A DNA stretch of 64,000 nucleotides from Pseudoalteromonas sp049257235. GTDB lineage: Bacteria > Pseudomonadota > Gammaproteobacteria > Enterobacterales > Alteromonadaceae. A program made the position numbers and the translations under genes. Of this stretch, positions 1-8,207 are shown piece by piece (the stretch's first letter is position 1; each line of letters opens with the position of its first letter). Under the pieces are notes generated by a model. That model was not told where the DNA came from, ran no database searches, and saw nothing but the letters and a program-made list of their open reading frames with translations. The stretch is taken from NCBI RefSeq assembly GCF_049257235.1, contig NZ_JBMMUF010000002.1:124001-188000 (forward strand). Reading direction: 5' to 3'.

Positions 1-1
1 T

Positions 2-868
2 GAGCTGTCTCGCAAAGAATTGCAAGTGCGCCGAGATACACTGACCTTGGTAAAGACCCTTGATATGGCAGAGGTGACACTAAACGCTGCCAATCGCGAG
101 CATCGCAGAGCGGTATTGTCGATTAAAGATAACTTGATAAGCCAAATCGACATGGAGCAAGCACAAGATGACTTAGCCCGCGCTAAGCTCGCTTTTCAAC
201 ATGCGCAACAAGAAATTGAAATAGGGAAAGACACGCTCGCATTTGAGCTGAAATCGGCGCAATCAGATGTTTCTCGTCAACAGCTAGTGGTTGATGAGCT
301 GACTCGCCGAGTGAATGAATTGAACATCACCGCGCCAGTTAATGGCGTAGTAGGTAATTTATTAGTACAGCAACAAGCGGCTGTTTCACCAAGCCAAGCG
401 CTTATGACGCTAGTTGATTTAAGCGCCTTTGAAGCCGAGCTACAAGTGCCAGAGAGCTACGCCAATGAGTTGGGGTTAGGTTTACAAGTCGAGCTCAGTA
501 TTGGCGTTAACCGTATTTTTGGCACGTTGGCGTCTATCTCCCCTGAAGTGAAAGACCGTCAAGTGAGTGCACGTGTGCGTTTTGATCAAAGTCAGGTGGA
601 TAAAATTCGCCAAAACCAGCGCTTATCTGCACGCATTCTTTTAGAGAATCGTGAAAACGTGCTGATGGTTCGCCGTGGAGCCTTTTTAAATGACGGTGGC
701 TTTATTGCTTATCGTGTGCAGGGTGATGTGGCCGAGCGTATTCAAATTCAAACGGGAGCCACTAGCGTGGCCAATGTAGAAATTACCAGTGGTGTACAAG
801 AAGGTGACACCTTGGTGGTGTCAAATTACGACGCATTTAAACAAGCAGAGCGCGTGTTATTGCGCTAA
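2..868 (+). CDS. HlyD/MacA-type periplasmic adaptor of ABC efflux pump (5' partial)
   Basis: The reading frame is open from base 2, so the N terminus (membrane anchor and first half of the lipoyl domain) lies before the window. The visible 288 codons hold the second arm of an alpha-helical hairpin rich in Gln, Ala and Lys, then the returning lipoyl half (NITAPVNGVVGNLLVQQ) and the beta-barrel and membrane-proximal domains typical of membrane fusion proteins. It would link an inner-membrane ABC exporter to an outer-membrane channel. The ATPase gene follows after 28 bases, so the four transport genes form one operon. The substrate cannot be told from sequence; peptides or lipophilic compounds would be usual for such MacAB-like sets. 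Confidence 0.88.
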   Translation, partial: ELSRKELQVRRDTLTLVKTLDMAEVTLNAANREHRRAVLSIKDNLISQIDMEQAQDDLARAKLAFQHAQQEIEIGKDTLAFELKSAQSDVSRQQLVVDELTRRVNELNITAPVNGVVGNLLVQQQAAVSPSQALMTLVDLSAFEAELQVPESYANELGLGLQVELSIGVNRIFGTLASISPEVKDRQVSARVRFDQSQVDKIRQNQRLSARILLENRENVLMVRRGAFLNDGGFIAYRVQGDVAERIQIQTGATSVANVEITSGVQEGDTLVVSNYDAFKQAERVLLR

Positions 869-896
869 TTGATATCAAAGATTAAGGAATATAAAA

Positions 897-1631
897 ATGA
901 TTAAAATGAATAATATCAACAAGGTATACCAAACAGATATGGTGCAAACACATGCTCTGCGTGATTTTAACTTAAACGTGGAGCAGGGCGAGTTTATTGC
1001 CGTAACTGGCCCCAGCGGCAGCGGTAAAACCACCTTTTTGAACATCGCTGGTATGCTTGAACCCTTCACTGATGGTACCTATGAGCTAGATGGTATCGAT
1101 GTTGGCAAGCTAAACGACAACCAACGAGCTGATTTACGTAACCAAAAAATTGGCTTCATCTTTCAGGGCTTTAACCTGATCCCTGACCTGAACCTTTATG
1201 AAAATGTTGAAGTGCCATTGCGTTATCGTGGTATTAAAGCTGCTGAGCGTAAAAAGCGTATTCAGCGCTGCCTTGAGCTTGTTGGCTTGGGCGCGCGAGC
1301 CAACCACCTGCCGCAACAGCTATCAGGCGGTCAACAGCAACGCGTAGCGATTGCCCGAGCGCTAGCGGGTGAGCCACGTTTTCTTTTGGCGGATGAGCCT
1401 ACAGGTAACCTGGATAGTTTAATGGCACGCCAAGTCATGGAAATCTTGGAAGATATTAACCGAGAAGGCGCCACCATTGTGATGGTGACACACGACCCAG
1501 AGCTGGCGCGCAGAGCACCTCGTAACATTCAAGTAGTTGATGGTCAGTTAGCAGATTTTAGCCTGTATCAGGGCAAACCAAGTAAAGAACAAACAGCCGG
1601 TGACATCGCTGAGCGTGCGGTGGAGGTGTAA
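897..1631 (+). CDS. ABC exporter ATP-binding subunit (MacB/LolD family)
   Basis: This 244-residue nucleotide-binding subunit has Walker A GPSGSGKT at about residues 38-45, signature LSGGQQQR at 142-149, Walker B FLLADEPT at 162-169 and the switch His in VTHDPE. Size and sequence fit the MacB/LolD/FtsE type that pairs with FtsX-like permeases and works by mechanotransmission rather than by moving substrate through the membrane. An AAGGAA ribosome site sits 7-8 bases before the ATG. It lies between the adaptor gene and two permease genes, and its stop is directly next to the first permease start. In this operon ATPase and permease are separate chains, unlike fused MacB. Confidence 0.93.
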   Translation: MIKMNNINKVYQTDMVQTHALRDFNLNVEQGEFIAVTGPSGSGKTTFLNIAGMLEPFTDGTYELDGIDVGKLNDNQRADLRNQKIGFIFQGFNLIPDLNLYENVEVPLRYRGIKAAERKKRIQRCLELVGLGARANHLPQQLSGGQQQRVAIARALAGEPRFLLADEPTGNLDSLMARQVMEILEDINREGATIVMVTHDPELARRAPRNIQVVDGQLADFSLYQGKPSKEQTAGDIAERAVEV

Positions 1632-1632
1632 G

Positions 1633-2946
1633 ATGTTAGGCCACTATATTGATTTGAGCTGGCGCTCGTTTAAGCGCACGCCACTGGTCAGTGCGTTAAT
1701 GGTTGTCGCTATCGCCATTGGCATAGGTATTACGATGACTACGCTTTCGGTGTATCACATGATGAGCGCCGACCCTATTCCAAGCAAAAGTGATCAGCTT
1801 TTTGCGGTGCAGTTACAAACCATGGATGAGGGCGAAGGCTGGTTTACTAATGATGATATTCCCTATCAGCTCACCTTTCAGGACGCGCAAAATCTCATGA
1901 ACAGCGCCAAGGCTGATGCGCAAGTGATTATGATGCGGGCAGGTTTTGCAGTGCACCTTGGTGATGAAGCAAACGCACCTAAATTAATGGATGCCAGAGC
2001 TGCAGGTCGTGACTTCTTCTCCATGTTTAATGCAGAGTTTATTTATGGCGGAGCCTGGCAACAAAGCGACGAAGACAACGCGCTTAATAAAGTTGTTATT
2101 GAGCAGTCGTTGAGCGAAGAGCTGTACGGCGATATCAACCCGGTTGGCAAGACGCTCTATTTAGACAAGCACTTATTTGAAGTCGTCGGTGTAGTAAAGC
2201 CTGTTACCAGTCACATTAAATATTATGACCTTAACAATGGTGCATTTCGCCCTTCTGAGCGCGTGATTATTCCATTCTCTTTAGTTAAAGAACTACAAAT
2301 TACCACATGGGGCAATAGCAATGGCTGGAAGCGCGAATCAAACCGTACGTTTGAAGAGCGCCTTAACTCAGAAATGTTATGGCTACAATTTTGGGTTCAG
2401 TTAGACTCGCCTCAAGCCAAAGAAGACTATCAACAGTTCCTAGTTAACTACATTCAAGAACAACAAAAACTGGGTCGCTTTGCCCGTAAAGATCCTAAAT
2501 ATGCGTTGCGCGATGTGAACGAGTGGATGCAATACAACCAAGTTGTCAGCGAAGATAATAAAATCCTTGTGTTGCTGAGCTTTATGTTCTTGGCTGTGTG
2601 TTTAGCAAATATCTTAGGATTGCTCCTTGCTAAGTTTATGCGCCGCGCGCCAGAGATTGGCGTACGTAGAGCGCTTGGTGCGAGTAAAACTCAAGTGTTT
2701 ACCCAGCATCTTGTTGAAGTGGCATTGTTAGGTGTGTTTGGCGGCGTATTGGGCATTGTTCTGGCGCAACTGTGTTTGTGGGGAGTCAGAGAAAGCTATA
2801 GCTATTATTCTGATTTAGCTCAAATGGACTGGGTTATGCTCGCTAGTGCACCAGCTATAGCGATAGTTGCATGTGTTGTCGCTGGTTTGTTGCCGGCATA
2901 TCAAGTGTGCAGAACCAACCCAGCTTATTACTTAAAAACGCAGTAG
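1633..2946 (+). CDS. ABC exporter permease 1 (MacB/FtsX type)
   Basis: A 437-residue permease. I chose the ATG at 1633 because GGAGG lies 6 bases upstream; a longer frame exists but would run into the ATPase gene. One membrane helix (about 20-42) is followed by a large periplasmic domain (MacB_PCD-like, about 45-310) and three C-terminal helices with the FtsX-family motif RRAPEIGVRRALGAS at the cytoplasmic side. This layout is the MacB mechanotransmission fold. The next gene is a second permease of the same kind, so the transporter is probably a heterodimer. Confidence 0.92.
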   Translation: MLGHYIDLSWRSFKRTPLVSALMVVAIAIGIGITMTTLSVYHMMSADPIPSKSDQLFAVQLQTMDEGEGWFTNDDIPYQLTFQDAQNLMNSAKADAQVIMMRAGFAVHLGDEANAPKLMDARAAGRDFFSMFNAEFIYGGAWQQSDEDNALNKVVIEQSLSEELYGDINPVGKTLYLDKHLFEVVGVVKPVTSHIKYYDLNNGAFRPSERVIIPFSLVKELQITTWGNSNGWKRESNRTFEERLNSEMLWLQFWVQLDSPQAKEDYQQFLVNYIQEQQKLGRFARKDPKYALRDVNEWMQYNQVVSEDNKILVLLSFMFLAVCLANILGLLLAKFMRRAPEIGVRRALGASKTQVFTQHLVEVALLGVFGGVLGIVLAQLCLWGVRESYSYYSDLAQMDWVMLASAPAIAIVACVVAGLLPAYQVCRTNPAYYLKTQ

Positions 2947-2956
2947 GAGAGAGCCA

Positions 2957-4162
2957 ATGTTTGAATTAAAACCTATGATTAATGCACTACTGCGCTCCAA
3001 AGTTGGTGCGGTGTTATTACTGGTTCAAATCGCAATTACTTTAGCGATTGTGAGCAATGCAGCATTTATGATCAGTGACCGCCTTACATACCTCAATCAA
3101 GAAACAGGCTATGAAGAGAACGCAATATTCAGTTTTGGTGTGAGTACCTTTGATACTGACATTAACCTTGTGGCGCAATACGCTCAAGATGAGCGTGATT
3201 TGCGCGCCATTGATGGGGTAATTGATGCGGCTATGGTCAATTGGACGCCACTGTCAGGAAGTGGCTCTTCAAGCAGTGTGCATAAAGTACCGAATCCAGA
3301 AATAGGAACCGGTGTCCGAGCGGCATATTTTATTACCAATGAGCATGTACTTAATGCGCTTGGAGCAAAGCTCATCGAAGGGCGCAACTTCTATCCTGAG
3401 GAAGTAGTGCATGCTGATAACTTTGATAGGCTTCCTAATACTACAATCGTCACTAAAGACTTCGCGCAAGAAATGTTTCCTGACGAGTCTGCATTAGGAA
3501 AAATGGTCTATCAGGGGCCTGAGGGGGTTGAAATTATTGGTATTATCGACACGATTAAAGGGCCGTGGCTCAAAGACAGTAGCCCAAGTAATGTCGTTAT
3601 CTTTCCATTCAACTATGCTCAGCCTCGCACAGAGTTTATTGTTCGCACCGAGCCTGATAGACGCGCTGAAGTCATGGCGCAAGTTGAGGAGATCCTGCTA
3701 AAAAGTGAACCTGGGCGTGTAATTTATGGCATTCAAGGCTTGGATGAGAATAAAGCGAGCTACATGGCGCGAGATACCTTGGTTATGCGAATGCTGATTG
3801 TATTAATAGCGGTACTGGTGTTGGTAACGGCATTGGGTATCTTTGGCCTGACGCTGTTCAATATCTCTAAACGTACCAAGCAAATTGGGACTCGTCGTGC
3901 TTTGGGCGCGCGTAAGTCAGCGATTGTTCGTTACTTTTTAATTGAGAATGTGCTGGTGGCGAGTGTAGGGCTTACGATTGGTGCTATGCTATCAGTGGTG
4001 CTTGGTCAACAATTGATGAAAGTGTTCTCTTTACCAAGTTTATCAATGACTTTTGTCTTGGTTAGTGCAGCATTTATGCTCATAATGAGTATCATTGCAG
4101 CGTGGGGGCCAGCACTGCGTGCTGCAAATGTACCACCGAGTGTGGCAACACGTTCAATATAA
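2957..4162 (+). CDS. ABC exporter permease 2 (MacB/FtsX type)
   Basis: A 401-residue partner of the preceding permease, starting 10 bases after its stop with an AGGAGAG ribosome site. It has the same plan: N-terminal helix (about 15-40), a periplasmic domain with a Ser/Gly-rich turn (SGSGSSSS), then three helices with the FtsX-family motif ISKRTKQIGTRRALGARK. Two non-identical permeases with one ATPase and one HlyD adaptor form a complete inner-membrane exporter; no outer-membrane TolC gene is seen here, so it would use one from elsewhere or one upstream of the window. Confidence 0.92.
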   Translation: MFELKPMINALLRSKVGAVLLLVQIAITLAIVSNAAFMISDRLTYLNQETGYEENAIFSFGVSTFDTDINLVAQYAQDERDLRAIDGVIDAAMVNWTPLSGSGSSSSVHKVPNPEIGTGVRAAYFITNEHVLNALGAKLIEGRNFYPEEVVHADNFDRLPNTTIVTKDFAQEMFPDESALGKMVYQGPEGVEIIGIIDTIKGPWLKDSSPSNVVIFPFNYAQPRTEFIVRTEPDRRAEVMAQVEEILLKSEPGRVIYGIQGLDENKASYMARDTLVMRMLIVLIAVLVLVTALGIFGLTLFNISKRTKQIGTRRALGARKSAIVRYFLIENVLVASVGLTIGAMLSVVLGQQLMKVFSLPSLSMTFVLVSAAFMLIMSIIAAWGPALRAANVPPSVATRSI

Positions 4163-4173
4163 TAATAACAATC

Positions 4174-4196
4174 GAGCGCGCCCGTTGGCGCGCCTC
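4174..4196 (+). other. GC-rich hairpin between permease and regulator genes
   Basis: A stem of about nine pairs (GAG-CGCGCC with GGCGCGCCTC, one bulged base) lies in the 51-base gap before the response regulator gene. It has no run of T after it, so it does not look like a normal intrinsic terminator. It may reduce read-through or stabilise the upstream message. Confidence 0.4.
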
Positions 4197-4213
4197 GGGG
4201 CGATAGCGAAATT

Positions 4214-5548
4214 ATGGATAATGTGAAGAAAATCCTCATTGTTGACGACAATCCTGCGGTGCTCGATGCATTGTCGTTGCTTTTAGAGTTACATGACTAT
4301 CAGGCAGTCACCTGCGAGACGCCCGCACAAGCGCTGCATATTGTGCGTTATCAGCGCATTTCTTTGGTCATTCAAGACATGAACTTTAGCGCCGACACTA
4401 CCTCAGGGGAAGAAGGCAAAAAGCTATTTTATGACCTGCGTGATATCAATCCCAACCTCCCTATTATTTTGATTACGGCATGGACTGAGCTACGAACGGC
4501 CGTTGAACTAGTAAAAGCCGGTGCGGCAGACTATTTGAGTAAGCCATGGGATGACCAAAAACTGCTTACAACCATAGATAACCTCGTCGCGTTAGGAGAG
4601 GCAACGGCTCAGAACCAAACCTACAAACGCCAAGCGCAAGAGCGCAGCGAGGCCCATGCCCATGCTGATTTGGCGGGAATGGTTTTCGCCAGCACGGCCA
4701 TGCAGCGGGTGGTTGATATGGCATTGCAGGTTGCCCTTGCCGACGTTCCTGTGCTCATCACTGGCGCTAACGGCAGCGGTAAGGAAGGTATTGCTGAAAT
4801 AGTACATCGTAATTCGGCCCTGCGCAGTGCGCCCTTTATTAAGGTCAATGCCGGAGCCTTGCCCGCAGATTTAATAGAAGCCGAGTTATTTGGAGCCGAG
4901 GCAGGCGCCTATACAGGCGCAAAGCAGACTCGTATTGGTCGTTTTGAAGCGGCGGATGGAGGCACCTTATTTCTTGATGAGATTGGCAATTTGCCCTTAG
5001 AGGGACAGGTTAAGTTGCTACGCGTATTGCAAACAGGTGAATTCGAACGGGTTGGTTCAACCCAGACTCGTAAAGTCAACGTGCGGGTGATTTCTGCGAC
5101 CAATGCGGATTTGCTCGGCGATATTAAAAACGGACGCTTCCGTGAAGACTTATATTACCGTCTTAACGTTATTGAATTAGCCATTCCACCACTTGCGCAG
5201 CGTAAAGATGATATCCCAGCGCTGATCAATCACTTTTTACCGGGCAGGGAGCTTGGCTTACACACCGAGGCTATGTTGCGTCAACACAGTTGGCCTGGCA
5301 ATGTGCGTGAGCTTGAGAATGCGTGTAAGCGCATTGCTGTGCTCAAACCCGAGGGACAATTACACATAGAAGACTTTGCTTTGCAACACGACACTGAGGT
5401 TGTTCAATCTAAATCTGAGCCAAGTAAACAAGAGATAGAAGATGCCATGCGCACGCACCAAGGAGTGGTTGCCAAAGTTGCGCGTGAGTTTGGATTATCG
5501 CGACAGGCGCTTTATCGTCGTATGCAAAAGTTTGGTATTGATTACTGA
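4214..5548 (+). CDS. NtrC-family sigma-54-dependent response regulator
   Basis: 444 residues in three domains. A receiver (about 5-125) has the acidic pair D11-D12, phospho-acceptor D55 in VIQDMNF and the conserved Lys in LSKPW. A central AAA+ domain (about 160-385) has a Walker A-like GANGSGKEG near 183-191 and the sigma-54 contact loop GAYTGA near 231-236. A Fis-type helix-turn-helix ends the protein (VAREFGLSRQALYRRMQ). It should activate sigma-54 promoters when phosphorylated by the kinase encoded next. Placement after the ABC exporter suggests that it controls that exporter; the promoter itself would be left of the window. Confidence 0.95.
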   Translation: MDNVKKILIVDDNPAVLDALSLLLELHDYQAVTCETPAQALHIVRYQRISLVIQDMNFSADTTSGEEGKKLFYDLRDINPNLPIILITAWTELRTAVELVKAGAADYLSKPWDDQKLLTTIDNLVALGEATAQNQTYKRQAQERSEAHAHADLAGMVFASTAMQRVVDMALQVALADVPVLITGANGSGKEGIAEIVHRNSALRSAPFIKVNAGALPADLIEAELFGAEAGAYTGAKQTRIGRFEAADGGTLFLDEIGNLPLEGQVKLLRVLQTGEFERVGSTQTRKVNVRVISATNADLLGDIKNGRFREDLYYRLNVIELAIPPLAQRKDDIPALINHFLPGRELGLHTEAMLRQHSWPGNVRELENACKRIAVLKPEGQLHIEDFALQHDTEVVQSKSEPSKQEIEDAMRTHQGVVAKVAREFGLSRQALYRRMQKFGIDY

Positions 5549-6864
5549 TGAGATTACTTCCAAAAGGTGCCAAGCGACTAAGTTGGCAACTCAGTTTATG
5601 GCTTAGTTTGTTTGTCTGTATTCCTTTGGCTGTTGGCGTTATTTTCGACATGTTGACCTTGATACAAGGCTTACTGTTGGCCGTTGTATTGGGTGGTTTG
5701 CAGGCATTATTTGTACACTGGGTAGTAACACCTAGGGTAAGAGGCTTGCAGGCTATCGAATCTGGGTTACTTAATTTTAAAGATGGGGACTTTGCTACCT
5801 CGTTGGCATATCGTAACGATGATGAATTAGGTGATTTGTGCCGTTTATATAATGATACTGCGAGTAAATTGCACCAAGAGCGCCAGTGGATTTATCAACG
5901 CGAGTTAATGCTTGATAAAGTGCTGCATAACTCGCCTCAAGCGTTATTACTGATCAATGCTCAAGAGCAAATTGTGTACACCAATTACAGTGCTCGTAAT
6001 GTGCTGTTTGCGGGTAAACGTGTTGAGGGAGAGAAGTTATCATCCCTATTTGAGCACATGCCACAGTCCATTGTTGATGCTATACAACGTGGCGGTGATG
6101 GCTTATTCAGTGTTGAGCAAGAGCATGAACAAAGGCAAACCTGGCACTTAGCACTAGGTCAATTTTTGCTCAATAATCAGGCCCATACCTTGTTTATTCT
6201 TAAGCCTATGACGCGGGAAATCTCGCGCCAAGAAGTACAGGTGTGGAAGAAGGTTATTCGTATCATTAGCCACGAGCTAAATAACTCACTCGCGCCGATA
6301 GCTTCTATGTTGCACTCAGGCAGAGTGCTTGCCGAGCGTAATCAAGACGAGCGGCTAGAGCGCGTCTTTAACACCATCGATGAGCGCATAGGGCGATTGA
6401 GTGAGTTTGTGCAAGGCTACGGTAAGTTTGCTAAATTGCCACAGCCTCAATTATCCCAGTTTCAATGGCAGCCGCTGATCACCGACTTACAACAGCAATG
6501 GACATTCCAGATTAAAGGTGAGTTATGTGAACATGGTTATGGTGATGAAACTCAAATCCAGCAGCTGCTGATTAATTTATTGAAAAATGCCCATGAGTCA
6601 GGAACCGAGGCTCAGGACGTATGGCTCAGTGTTACCGACGGCGAAGAACAAATAATTTGTGTTGGCGATAAAGGTAAAGGGATGAGTGAAACCGTTATGG
6701 CTAGTGCATTAGTGCCATTTTATTCTACAAAGAGTAATGGAAGTGGTCTTGGTTTGGCGCTGTGCCGGGAAATCTGTGAAGCCCATCATGGAGATATCAG
6801 TTTGCACAACCAAGACCAAGGTGGCCTTGTGGTGCGTGTAAGCTTGCCTAGGGTTAACGTATAA
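5548..6864 (+). CDS. Sensor histidine kinase, partner of the NtrC-type regulator
   Basis: 438 residues; its ATG overlaps the regulator's TGA (TGATG), which implies translational coupling. Two membrane helices near the N terminus (about 15-60) with almost no periplasmic loop are followed by a HAMP-like stretch, a PAS-like domain (about 130-215), the phosphorylation site SHELNNSLAP (His near 242) and a GHKL ATPase with N-box NLLKNAHES, G1 GDKGKGM, F-box PFYSTK and G2 GSGLGLAL. The missing periplasmic sensor suggests that it senses a membrane or cytoplasmic signal. All catalytic boxes are intact. Confidence 0.94.
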   Translation: MRLLPKGAKRLSWQLSLWLSLFVCIPLAVGVIFDMLTLIQGLLLAVVLGGLQALFVHWVVTPRVRGLQAIESGLLNFKDGDFATSLAYRNDDELGDLCRLYNDTASKLHQERQWIYQRELMLDKVLHNSPQALLLINAQEQIVYTNYSARNVLFAGKRVEGEKLSSLFEHMPQSIVDAIQRGGDGLFSVEQEHEQRQTWHLALGQFLLNNQAHTLFILKPMTREISRQEVQVWKKVIRIISHELNNSLAPIASMLHSGRVLAERNQDERLERVFNTIDERIGRLSEFVQGYGKFAKLPQPQLSQFQWQPLITDLQQQWTFQIKGELCEHGYGDETQIQQLLINLLKNAHESGTEAQDVWLSVTDGEEQIICVGDKGKGMSETVMASALVPFYSTKSNGSGLGLALCREICEAHHGDISLHNQDQGGLVVRVSLPRVNV

Positions 6865-6898
6865 TCTCAGTCGCATTATTTGTGGATCAGGCATAGCA

Positions 6899-7621
6899 AT
6901 GGACAATACCTTATATATAACTGGCGCTGGAGTCAGTGCTGCCAGTGGTATTCCGACTTTTCGCGGTGAAGATGGCTATTGGCGTATTGGTAGTAAAAAT
7001 TACACACCGATGGAAATGGCGACACGCCATATGTATCAAAATCAGCCAGACCAATTTTTAGCTTGGTATTATCAGCGTTTCGCCACTTACCGAGATCATG
7101 GGCCCAACGAGGTACATCATTGGTTGGCCGACAAAAATGTCATTACTCAAAATATTGATGGCCTTGATGGCAAAGCAGGTAATCGAGATTACATCGCTAT
7201 TCACGGTCGATTGGATCAAATGACTGTGTTTCATGAGCAAGGTGATGTGGTGCAAACCATCACAACGCCATGGGATGATGTCAACGAAGAAGCCTTAGTG
7301 GCGTCGCTATTCAATATTTTCGCCATTGAGAAGGGCGCTCCTCAGTTGTATCGCTCATATAAGCCTTATGTGTTGCTTTTTGATGAGTACTATACCGACT
7401 TATACCGCATCACCGAGGCACAAAAACGTATGCTGAGCGCCGATAAAATGATTTTTATAGGCACGTCTTTTAGCGTCAATATTACGCAAATGGCCTTGCA
7501 AATAGCGCGTAGTATGAGCATCCCCATTGAGGTTGTTGACCCTGAGCCAACTCATCTATTACATGATAATGTGACCTATCATAAAATGACGGCACTGGAG
7601 TATGTGCAGCGCATAGGCTGA
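6899..7621 (+). CDS. SIR2-family NAD-dependent deacylase lacking the zinc cysteines
   Basis: 240 residues. NAD-binding motifs GAGVSAASGIPTFRG (about 9-23) and TQNIDGLD (about 82-89) and the catalytic His in AIHGRLDQM are present. A normal sirtuin then has four Cys that hold a zinc ion, but this protein contains no cysteine at all, and the small domain after the active site is rebuilt with acidic and aromatic residues. The C-terminal Rossmann part (FIGTSFSVNI, IEVVDPEP) is normal. It is probably a deacylase or another NAD-consuming enzyme with a zinc-free small domain. It lies 34 bases after the kinase gene and before a terminator, so it may share the transcript. Confidence 0.85.
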   Translation: MDNTLYITGAGVSAASGIPTFRGEDGYWRIGSKNYTPMEMATRHMYQNQPDQFLAWYYQRFATYRDHGPNEVHHWLADKNVITQNIDGLDGKAGNRDYIAIHGRLDQMTVFHEQGDVVQTITTPWDDVNEEALVASLFNIFAIEKGAPQLYRSYKPYVLLFDEYYTDLYRITEAQKRMLSADKMIFIGTSFSVNITQMALQIARSMSIPIEVVDPEPTHLLHDNVTYHKMTALEYVQRIG

Positions 7622-7646
7622 GGTGATAATCTGCATAATGTAAGAT

Positions 7647-7674
7647 AAAAAAAACCAGCACTTCGGCTGGTTTT
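7647..7674 (+). terminator. Bidirectional intrinsic terminator
   Basis: The stem AAAACCAGC / GCTGGTTTT with loop ACTTCG is flanked by A and T runs, so it can end the sirtuin transcript on the plus strand and the lipoprotein transcript on the minus strand. Confidence 0.85.
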
Positions 7675-7687
7675 GGGTTTTATCAAA

Positions 7688-8125
7688 TTATTGATTTTCT
7701 TCTAATTTCTCACGGGCGGCGCGAATTTTTTCTTTTAACGCTTCAATTTGGTTTATAGTTTCATCAGAAAGCTCACCTGCGCCTTCTTTAGACTCTTCCC
7801 ACGCCTGAGCAGCAAGTTCTTTAGAATCAGCCACTAGGCTATTGAACTGTATTTTACCTTCTTCGCTTGCTGCACTAGCAAGGGCTTTAGTTTCAGCAAG
7901 AAGCTCATCGACTTGCTCAGAAAAAGACTCATCAGCGAACTCGGCGTGTAAGTCTGCAGAAGCTTCTTTTACTTCATCTACTGTTTTATTCCAGGCACTC
8001 ACAATTTCCTCTTTTGCTTCTTGAGCTTGTGCCTTTGCCTGTTCTTTACTTTTATCGGCATCTTCGCATGCGCTCAATGTGATCGCCGCACCTGCAATTG
8101 CTAAAACAGCTAATAACTTGTTCAT
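7688..8125 (-). CDS. Small coiled-coil lipoprotein of unknown function
   Basis: 145 residues with a lipoprotein signal peptide ending in the lipobox LSAC (Cys near residue 20), then Glu-Asp-Ala, which does not carry the Asp+2 inner-membrane retention signal. The rest is almost wholly predicted helix, rich in Ala, Glu and Lys with heptad-like spacing (for example IEALKEKIRAAREKLEENQ at the end). I do not recognise a named family. It stands alone on the minus strand, 82 bases downstream of the degenerate kinase gene, and may be co-transcribed with it because no terminator is seen between them. Confidence 0.8.
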   Translation of the reverse strand: MNKLLAVLAIAGAAITLSACEDADKSKEQAKAQAQEAKEEIVSAWNKTVDEVKEASADLHAEFADESFSEQVDELLAETKALASAASEEGKIQFNSLVADSKELAAQAWEESKEGAGELSDETINQIEALKEKIRAAREKLEENQ

Positions 8126-8207
8126 CTTGTAATGTCCCTTATCGTTGTAAATTTAGGAACCAGTATAAGGGAAAAATATAAATTGAATATGAATAATGCT
8201 CGCTGGT

